A stretch of DNA of 64,000 nucleotides from NCBI GenBank assembly GCA_001642415.1, contig LTDK01000181.1, positions 45,315 through 109,314 on the forward strand. Direction: 5' to 3'. Made by a program: the position numbers and the translations under genes. Below are positions 57,608-64,000 of this stretch, one piece after another. Each line of letters begins with the position of its first letter. Within the stretch, counting starts at the first letter, position 1. This DNA comes from Nematocida ironsii (taxonomy: Eukaryota; Microsporidia). The notes under the pieces were generated by a model, which saw only the letters and a list, made by a program, of their open reading frames with translations, searched no databases and had not been told where the DNA came from.

Positions 57608-58981
57608 TTATTCTGTCTTCTGAAATTTTTGTATACTTTTTTTAGCCATATAATTGCAGTCTTTTTGTAAGTGTGGATCTGTGTTGCTTATAAGCACTTT
57701 TGTGTCTATTTTATATAAATATAAAGAATACATATAGAAGTAGATAAATATGGTATATACAAAATGATATATTGAAGTATATTCAGATAACAATATTTTT
57801 TGCTTACAAAGTTCTTGTATTTTTCTAAAGGACTCATCCATTATTGCTGCATTTTTATGAACAACTCCGTGTAAGTATTCTATAACACAAAACATACTGT
57901 GTGTACACATAAAAGTCCTATTAAAAGTGTTTTTTATAATTAAATACCTTAGCATATAAATTTCTTCATAGTTCATATAAAACAAATCTTCATATATTTC
58001 TGGAATACATAGAATAAAGAGCAACTGTCTTTTTAGCTCAGCAGTACTCACAAGCAAATCAATAGAGCAGTCTACAGGTATATTAGTATAAGACATCAGA
58101 ACGCTCTCTGCATGCCACAAAAGGTTTATATTATTCTTAATGTATATGTCACTAAGTGTGGATTTATATGGATTGAATTCTTCTAAATTTATTTTATTTT
58201 CTGTATATAATAAATCTTCTATTATATGCGTATTATAAGAAGAAATAATATTTTTATGCAAATAATTATTTAAATTACCCAGAATTTTAGGGTAGTATAT
58301 GACTGTGAATAATTCAAATGTAGAATTCAGATCGTATGAACAACGATGTACTTCTTGAATTATCGCTAGTTTTGTTTTTATATTTTCTTGTTTAATAGAT
58401 TGCAGAGCTATCCATAGATTTTGACTCTTTTTCATTGTAGAGTATATACGATCTATTAATTCTTTATTCACATGTTCAATAACATTGTCATCTACTATTT
58501 GATTATAGAACAATGGAGCAATGCACTGATGGTTTTCATTATTATATTTCACAGACAGTCTATGCGTGTCCAGTTCTTCTAAGAACTTCTTATACACATC
58601 TGAATCTCTAACCACGCGAATTATAGGAGGCATATTAGTAATAAGCCCGTTTAGAAGTATATTTTTTATGGGCTTGACAGTTTTTCTTTTTCTATGTGTA
58701 TGCAAAGATGAAGGTACCTCTTTCATATAGCTTGAACTAATTCCATGTAATGGATTATTACTAGTATACTGCGATGATGCCATTTGTGTGGGATTATTAA
58801 AACCATCTCCATTATACACTGTTTGATTGTGCATATATGGGTTATAGTCACTATGTATATTTATAGTTTCTGGATTGAATAAATCTGAATTTGGTATTTG
58901 CATTAGTTCTGTTATAGATGTATCACTACAAAATGATTCTTCTTGCCTACTGTATGGATTATTCCTATGTTCATTTACCAT
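57608..58981 (-). CDS. Unrecognised 457-aa lineage protein
   Basis: No family recognised. The first 115 residues are polar and low-order (Asn/Ser/Tyr/Pro-rich: NNPYSRQEE, NPYMHNQT), ending in a basic stretch (HTHRKRKTVKPIKN) that could be a nuclear localisation signal. The remaining 340 residues are helical with many Tyr, Ile and Leu (YEEIYMLRYLIIKN, TIFIYFYMYSLYLYKID). No signal peptide or clear TM. Tandem with the gene at 56145-57527. Confidence 0.75.
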   Translation of the reverse strand: MVNEHRNNPYSRQEESFCSDTSITELMQIPNSDLFNPETINIHSDYNPYMHNQTVYNGDGFNNPTQMASSQYTSNNPLHGISSSYMKEVPSSLHTHRKRKTVKPIKNILLNGLITNMPPIIRVVRDSDVYKKFLEELDTHRLSVKYNNENHQCIAPLFYNQIVDDNVIEHVNKELIDRIYSTMKKSQNLWIALQSIKQENIKTKLAIIQEVHRCSYDLNSTFELFTVIYYPKILGNLNNYLHKNIISSYNTHIIEDLLYTENKINLEEFNPYKSTLSDIYIKNNINLLWHAESVLMSYTNIPVDCSIDLLVSTAELKRQLLFILCIPEIYEDLFYMNYEEIYMLRYLIIKNTFNRTFMCTHSMFCVIEYLHGVVHKNAAIMDESFRKIQELCKQKILLSEYTSIYHFVYTIFIYFYMYSLYLYKIDTKVLISNTDPHLQKDCNYMAKKSIQKFQKTE

Positions 58982-59552
58982 GGGATTACTGTAATTATGT
59001 GAATATTGTGGGTTTATATAGCTACTTGTATTATCAACTGTAGGGGTTTATTAAAAATATAATTATTTATCTTCATGCCATGGTCAGCCCGATATAACCC
59101 GAAATTAATTACCCTATATGTTATATATTCTAGTTATTTTTTTATTTTTAACTGCGTTCTTATTTATTACACAATATATAAAAAGTTTTAGTTATTATAA
59201 GGATTTCATATATTATAGTAATTTATACTGTATAAACACTTTAAGTACTCTTTATATTCTATTTTAAGATGTATTCTAGCTGTTTTTTCCTTAAAGACTT
59301 GGTCATACGAAAATTTGGTATTTATTAACAAACCAAAACTCTTAAATAGTTTTAATTCCGATCATTTATGATAGCAACACGCCTATTACTATCATAAATG
59401 ATGGACACCCACCCATATATTAATCATTACTATTCTCTGGATCTCACTATCCAAAACCAATACACTGTTATAGTAGACTACTGCCATTCATGCCCAAAGT
59501 TAAGTTATTTCCCATAATGTGGGTACATAATTTATTTTAATTATTTCTTGCA
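58982..59552. other. Intergenic region with a hairpin and family 3' flank
   Basis: AT-rich. It contains a doubled CCCGATATAACCCGAAAT motif at about 59088-59106, a 14-bp perfect inverted repeat at 59361-59402, and from about 59464 the conserved 3' flank of the coiled-coil family. No gene supported. Confidence 0.55.
59361..59402. repeat. Perfect 14-bp inverted repeat
   Basis: ATCATTTATGATAG (59361-59374) and its exact reverse complement CTATCATAAATGAT (59389-59402) surround a GC-richer 14-base loop. It could be a transcription-end hairpin or a protein-binding palindrome. Confidence 0.8.
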
Positions 59553-60443
59553 TTATTTACTGCTGCTCTCTGCTTCTCCAGCTGTATCTTCTGCTTCCTG
59601 CTTTTTCAGCAACTCCAGCTCCTGCTGCTTCTTCTGTAGCTCCTGCTTCGCCAGCGTCATCTGCTCATGCATCTCCCTTCTCTCATCCTCCTTCTGCTCC
59701 TCCCTCTCCTGCTTCTGATTCATCTCCTTCTGCCTCTCCCGCCTCTCCTGCGCACACCTCTCCCGCATCACAGCATCCCGCTTATCTTCCTCCAGCATCT
59801 CCAGATTCTTCTGTTTAAAAAATATTTCAATCTCCCTACGACTCTCCTGCTGTATCTGCTTTAATATCATATTATGCTTGTTCTCCTGCTGCTTACGCTG
59901 CTCACGTATCTCCTGCACTTCCTTCGCGTGATTCTGGTTCTGCCTCTCCAGCTCCTGCTCAAACTCATCCTGCAACTTCCATATCTGCTCACGCCTTTCC
60001 TGCTCACGCATTTCCTCCTCACGCCTCACATGCTCCAGCTTCTGCTTCCACTCTGTCTGCCTCTCCTGCTCCAGCTCCTTCAGCTCCTCCTGCTCCTCCT
60101 GCCTCTCCTGCGCAGACTGCTCCACTGACATGCATATATCCTGTATCTGCTGATTAAACTCATCCTGCTCCTGCTGCTCCAGCTCCTGCTTTACCCTCTC
60201 CAGCTCTGCTGTGGTTTTGTCTTTTTCTGTTGCAGTGAAACTTCTTATTATGCGAGATACCCCCCACACTGCTATAGCTAATAATATAATTACTGTTATA
60301 CCAATTATTATACACTTGTTTCTTAAATCAACTTGTTCTTTCGTAGATGCAAATATTATATCTTTAATATCTTTTAGTGATATTTTAGAGATACTCTTTC
60401 TTATGAAATTATCTTTCTTTCCATTTACTTCAGTATTTATCAT
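59553..60443 (-). CDS. Coiled-coil membrane protein, variable family member B
   Basis: The 296-residue protein shares residues 1-77 with members A and C apart from a few substitutions (KSISKISLKD, then the same TM IIIGITVIILLAIAVWGV). Its coil is distinct: the DEFNQQIQDICMS segment, ERQEEQEELKELEQ, and repeated RREQ and KEMNQKQ motifs. The C-terminus reads DTAGEAESSSK and stops early. The shared 3' sequence encoding NNTRNN in A and C is present but read in another frame, so an indel inside this coil shifted the end. Otherwise intact. Confidence 0.8.
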   Translation of the reverse strand: MINTEVNGKKDNFIRKSISKISLKDIKDIIFASTKEQVDLRNKCIIIGITVIILLAIAVWGVSRIIRSFTATEKDKTTAELERVKQELEQQEQDEFNQQIQDICMSVEQSAQERQEEQEELKELEQERQTEWKQKLEHVRREEEMREQERREQIWKLQDEFEQELERQNQNHAKEVQEIREQRKQQENKHNMILKQIQQESRREIEIFFKQKNLEMLEEDKRDAVMRERCAQERRERQKEMNQKQEREEQKEDERREMHEQMTLAKQELQKKQQELELLKKQEAEDTAGEAESSSK

Positions 60444-60535
60444 TTAATATTTAAAATTTTTCAACATTTATATTTTTAAAAAACGGAAAAACGATTACAT
60501 GGTCTTAAATTAAAAATCGGATTATTGATGTAAAA
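60215..60535. repeat. Conserved 5' block of coiled-coil gene family, copy B
   Basis: Nearly identical to 55255-55600 and 61855-62203 until about 60535. There the similarity breaks and a GC-richer sequence begins. Confidence 0.85.
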
Positions 60536-61168
60536 TTGTTGTGCCCCCGTTGCGGAAGGCGGCTGTGAGTGAGGTAATAGTCAACTAGAGAAAGTGTATC
60601 AGAATATCCGATTGTTCCAGCTGTTTTTTCTCTCGGTCTCTAAAATGTAAACTGGATCTACTCATAAAACTGTGTATTTATTTATTCTCCATTATCCTTA
60701 TATAGACGGCTCTCAAACATTGATCGGGCATTTTTTGTGTAGGTCTCCATTTCGACCCCTAATATAGACATTTATCTATTTACTGTTTTGGATCTGGGAA
60801 TCCAGAACCAACATGAGGCCGATAGCACTCAATGGCGATTATGGGATCCATTTTCCCATGGAAAACCAACAGTTCCTTTATTAAATGCATGACTGGTTGC
60901 GGTATAATGTCTTGAGTTCTGTTGTTGTTCCTTGTACCGCGGTCCCTTGATTAAAAAATAATTTTAATTTATACCTTTAAATTTCTGGAATTATTTTAAG
61001 TCGTTAATTGAGGAGTAGTTTACCACACTTATATTACAAATTATACTGCACTCTTATTTATTCAATAAAGAAACAATCAGATATTCTAATACACTTTATA
61101 GTAGGCTATGTCCATCCATCCATGCCCAAAGTTAAGCTATCTCCCATAATTCGGGTACATAAGCTATT
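60444..61168. other. Intergenic region with GC-richer insert
   Basis: Left part is the family promoter block of member B. About 60536-60950 is an unrelated, GC-richer insert, annotated separately. From about 61045 the conserved 3' flank of member C begins. Confidence 0.6.
60536..60950. mobile_element. Candidate inserted element, possibly a solo LTR
   Basis: Similarity to the other two family promoters stops after GATGTAAAAT and is replaced by about 415 bp of clearly GC-richer DNA beginning TGTTGTGCCCCCG. It contains a TATATAGACGG promoter-like stretch and ends near CCGCGGTCCCTTGATT. The TGTTG start and internal TATA box recall an LTR. No matching CA end or target duplication could be identified and there is no coding potential, so element type is open. 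Confidence 0.3.
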
Positions 61169-62086
61169 TTAATTATTTCTTGTATTATTTACATCTGCTC
61201 TCTTCTCCTGTATTTCCTGTATCTCCTGCTGTACCTTCTGCGTCTGCTCCTCTATCCTCTTCAGCCTCTCCTGCGACTCCTGCTTCTCCTGCTCCTGCTC
61301 CTGCGACTTCTGCTGCTCCCGCTCCTGCTTCCGCTGCTGGTTATCCAGCTTCACGCCCATATCATATTCCCACATCTGATCCTCCTTCGCCCACTCTGCC
61401 TTCGTCTTCTCTATATTCTGCATCAGCAACATATTCTGATGCATGGCGATATTCCGCCTCAGCCCCTCCAGCTTCTTCTGCATCTTCTGCAGCTCCTGCT
61501 CCCATTCTGTCCGCTTTTTCTGCATCTCCTGCTCCCACTCTGTCTGCATCTTTTGCCTTATCTGTTCTCGCTCCTGCTTCATCCTCTCCAGCATCTCCTG
61601 CTCCTGCTTCTCTAGCCTCTCCTGCTCCTGCTCCTGCTTCTCCAGCCTCTCCTGTATCTCCTGTATCTCCTGATCCAGCTTCTCCTGCGTCTGCTCCTGC
61701 TTCTCCAGCCTCTCCTGTATTTCCAGATCCAGCTTCTCCAGCCTCCCCTGTATCGTCTGCTTCATCTTCTCCTGCATCTCCTGTATCTTCTGCCTCTTCA
61801 GCTCCAGACTCTTCAGCAACTCCTGCTTTACCCTCTCCAGCTCCAGATCTGCTGTGGTTTTATCTTTTTCTGTTGCAGTGAAACTTCTTATTATGCGGGG
61901 TATCCCCCATACTGCTATAGCTAATAATATAATTGCTGTTATACCAATTAGTACGCACTTGTTTCTTAAATCAACTTGTTCTTTCGTAGATGCAAATATT
62001 ATATCTTTAATATCTTTTGGTGATATTTCAGAAACACTCTTTCTTATGAAATTATCTTTCTTTCCATTTACTTCAGTATTTATCAT
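61169..62086 (-). CDS. Coiled-coil membrane protein, variable family member C
   Basis: The 305-residue protein has the same N-terminal 77 residues as A and B (KSVSEISPKD identical to A; TM VLIGITAIILLAIAVWGI). Its coil is built from heptad-like repeats QERLEKQEQ and QEIQERLEK repeated several times (about 130-170), and QKMQTEWEQEMQKKRTEWEQ. It ends in NNTRNN like A. The internal repeats are almost tandem at DNA level (CTGCTCCTGCTTCTCCAGC on the plus strand), which explains long spurious antisense frames. Confidence 0.8.
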   Translation of the reverse strand: MINTEVNGKKDNFIRKSVSEISPKDIKDIIFASTKEQVDLRNKCVLIGITAIILLAIAVWGIPRIIRSFTATEKDKTTADLELERVKQELLKSLELKRQKIQEMQEKMKQTIQGRLEKLDLEIQERLEKQEQTQEKLDQEIQEIQERLEKQEQEQERLEKQEQEMLERMKQEREQIRQKMQTEWEQEMQKKRTEWEQELQKMQKKLEGLRRNIAMHQNMLLMQNIEKTKAEWAKEDQMWEYDMGVKLDNQQRKQEREQQKSQEQEQEKQESQERLKRIEEQTQKVQQEIQEIQEKRADVNNTRNN

Positions 62087-62203
62087 TTAATATTTAAAAT
62101 TTTTTCAACATTTATATTTTTAAAAAACGGAAAAATGATTACATGGTCTTAAATTAAAAATCGGATTATTGATGTAAAATGATCTCATCAATTTTTAATG
62201 AGT
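61855..62203. repeat. Conserved 5' block of coiled-coil gene family, copy C
   Basis: Nearly identical to copies A and B. It extends at least to ATCAATTTTTAATGAGTTT at about 62189-62207, as in copy A. Confidence 0.85.
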
Positions 62204-62635
62204 TTTTCTCGAACCTTATATTAATAAACTGACCTCTAATAAAAAATTGTTACACATATACTAATACTTATTATACGATATATAATATAACCCGAAATAC
62301 TATATATAATATGTCTTAAATACTTTAAATTTCTAGAATTATTTTGTGTGAACTATGCATCCTTTATTAAAATAAAATATTATTTATGCCTTACATTTTG
62401 TATTATTAATTGAAGAGTGGATATTAGTATAAGTATACGAAATATATAGATATAACCTGAAATATATCCCAGATATAAGTATATTTTATGTATTATAGTT
62501 ATATGTAATAAAAAATATTCAATTCATTATAATTTTATTTTATGTAGAATATGTCTACTATGTGGATAATTAAAAGGAGTAAATTATAGTAAATTGGTCT
62601 GGTTGAACAAATCTACACATAATTTATAATCTTAA
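62087..62635. other. Intergenic region, repeats only
   Basis: Family promoter block to about 62207, then a fragment of the 53.8-kb AT repeat (about 62250-62280) followed by ATAACCCGAAAT near 62287. No gene supported. Confidence 0.5.
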
Positions 62636-64000
62636 TTATCTAAAAAATAAGATCCTCTGAAGGATATAAGTGCCAGCTGCTGAAATAGCTAGAAGTGGAT
62701 TAAATGATACTTGGCTTGACTTATTAATGTAAGAAGGCGTATCAAACAGGTCTTCTGTTGATGTCTCATTATATGATGGATTCTCTGGTGATCGTACATA
62801 GGATTGTGCTATTTCCTTTGCTATTAACTTATTATATGAATCATTGTCTAAGTCCTTTTCTTTTTTTGTTAGTCCTATATGCTCATCTGCATATTTAGCT
62901 ATTTTCCATATAAGCTCTACATAGTCTTCTATTTCATACTTGGCCTTTTTAAACTCAGTACTGTCTTTTAGTGGTAAATTTGTCATATTGGTTAGTATAT
63001 TGTATCCTTCTACTTTTTCTAACCCTGTTTTAAAGTTTTTTATAGTTATATCTAGTGCTTCTGTTGTATTGGTTGCCATGTCTCGTAATTGTTCAGACAT
63101 ATAATTCATTTCATTTATATCATATTCATCATCAGGAGTATCATAGAAATCTAAAATTCTTCTTTCTAAATCTTTAATTTCACCTTTTACTGTTTTGAAA
63201 TATGCTTTCTTATTAGTTAAAAAATACTGATGTGTATACTTTTGTAAATAAGACTTAAAATTATATGATTCTTCTGTTTTAAGCATATTATGAATGAATC
63301 TTAACATACTGTACATTTGCTTAACAAAACAGACATTTGTAATTGTCCACATACTTTTAAGTTCGCTTGTTATTAATTTTGGATCCTCTCCATTGTACAT
63401 TCTTAAATCTGCTGGGTTTCCTCCATACTGAAAAGTAGTATGCATAATCTTGTCTTTTATATGAAATTTGGGTGTGCCTTTTATATATTTCTTGATTTGA
63501 TTAGAAATTTCTCCAATATACTTAGTTAGGTTAATTTGAATGTCTTTTATGTTATCCTTAAGATTATTCAGAGCTTCGGGTATTTCTTCTGGTTTATCAT
63601 AGTTAACTGTTTTATTTATGTATTCTTCGGCATTTTTACACATTAGAATATCACTAAAGTCATACTTTTTGTAGATACTAGGTGATTCAGTCACATCTAA
63701 AAACATATTAGTCAGTTGTTCTTCACTTATTATATTTCCTTCAAATGGATCTATTTCAGAGCTGTCTGTATTCATTGGCTTATAATGATTTCTAATTATG
63801 TCTTTAAAGTCTTCTTTTACGTATGGATAGTATTCATACACTCTTGCACTAAGAACTGGTATGTTTGTAATTCTTGCCCTCTTTTTTACTTTGTTATTGG
63901 ATTCTAAAGATGGGTTTTCTTCATTTTTTTCATTTTCTTCACTAATAGTAAATGCTTTTATTAAGTCTTCAAAATAATTTTCAAATACTACAGTTTGATA
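62636..64000 (-). CDS. Unrecognised protein with C-terminal hydrophobic tail, 5' end beyond the window
   Basis: No family recognised. The frame is open through the right edge: codons upstream of the GTG at 63841 continue without a stop and encode a sensible acidic then basic stretch (SEENEKNEENP, KVKKRARI). At least 454 residues are present. The body is helical and charged with Asn/Asp/Lys richness. The last 20 residues (LAISAAGTYILQRILFF) form a hydrophobic segment that could be a tail anchor or C-terminal membrane helix. The N-terminus, and hence any signal peptide, is unseen. Confidence 0.75.
   Translation of the reverse strand, partial: YQTVVFENYFEDLIKAFTISEENEKNEENPSLESNNKVKKRARITNIPVLSARVYEYYPYVKEDFKDIIRNHYKPMNTDSSEIDPFEGNIISEEQLTNMFLDVTESPSIYKKYDFSDILMCKNAEEYINKTVNYDKPEEIPEALNNLKDNIKDIQINLTKYIGEISNQIKKYIKGTPKFHIKDKIMHTTFQYGGNPADLRMYNGEDPKLITSELKSMWTITNVCFVKQMYSMLRFIHNMLKTEESYNFKSYLQKYTHQYFLTNKKAYFKTVKGEIKDLERRILDFYDTPDDEYDINEMNYMSEQLRDMATNTTEALDITIKNFKTGLEKVEGYNILTNMTNLPLKDSTEFKKAKYEIEDYVELIWKIAKYADEHIGLTKKEKDLDNDSYNKLIAKEIAQSYVRSPENPSYNETSTEDLFDTPSYINKSSQVSFNPLLAISAAGTYILQRILFFR

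Noticed and set aside
1..64000. CRISPR arrays, bacterial operons or viral genes
   Set aside because: All recognised genes are eukaryotic; no spacer-repeat arrays, phage or viral replication genes were seen.

Overview
The window comes from a compact, intron-poor, AT-rich eukaryotic genome and is best explained as a microsporidian of the Nematocida type. Three things support this. The housekeeping genes are unmistakably eukaryotic but reduced in length (ABCE1, MSH6, haspin, separase, TAF13, NIP7, FCF1, EDC3, a kinesin, uL15, 5S rRNA). Several divergent gene pairs share only 29-96 bp. The lineage-typical genes are present: a hexokinase with a signal peptide, a pyruvate dehydrogenase E1-beta without an organelle leader, and large secreted paralogues resembling the Nematocida large gene families. 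The species call is inference.

Layout. Positions 1-13972 hold conserved genes: 3' part of ABCE1/RLI1, MSH6, haspin, a lunapark-like ER protein, a FYR-domain protein, a five-TM protein, uL15 divergent from NIP7, and separase. Positions 14361-17000 hold a secreted family protein bracketed by duplicated segments. Positions 17415-37804 are again mostly housekeeping: GPI ethanolamine-phosphate transferase, a YTM1-like WD protein, secreted hexokinase, an ING/PHD protein divergent from EDC3, a CLASP-like TOG protein, kinesin, acyl-CoA synthetase and NAD kinase. Positions 37839-53542 mix conserved genes (TAF13, PDH E1-beta, 5S rRNA, GDP-mannose pyrophosphorylase, FCF1) with two giant secreted paralogues and two glutathione-reductase-like genes. 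Positions 53543-64000 are accessory and repeat-rich: three copies of a membrane gene with a near-identical N-terminus and a diverged coiled coil, duplicated flanks, AT-rich inverted repeats, a GC-richer insert of unknown origin, and three unrecognised lineage genes, the last running off the right edge.

The most interesting observation is the pair of glutathione-reductase paralogues at 48935-50251 and 51355-52746. One keeps the FAD site, the redox CxxxxC and the NADPH-binding arginines but has lost the catalytic His of the C-terminal HPTSSEE motif. The other has lost the cofactor sites and CxxxxC but keeps an intact HPTSSEE and the dimer-interface domain. Glutathione reductase active sites are built across the dimer interface, so the two look like complementary halves of an obligate heterodimer. 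NAD kinase at 36119-37075 could feed it NADPH.

Other leads are the coiled-coil membrane family, a dispersed AACCCGAAAT-type motif concentrated right of 37.8 kb, a 193-bp near-perfect direct repeat at 16.7 and 26.0 kb, and an inverted ING gene fragment at 14.4 kb. All family calls were made by reading motifs; no database search was run.
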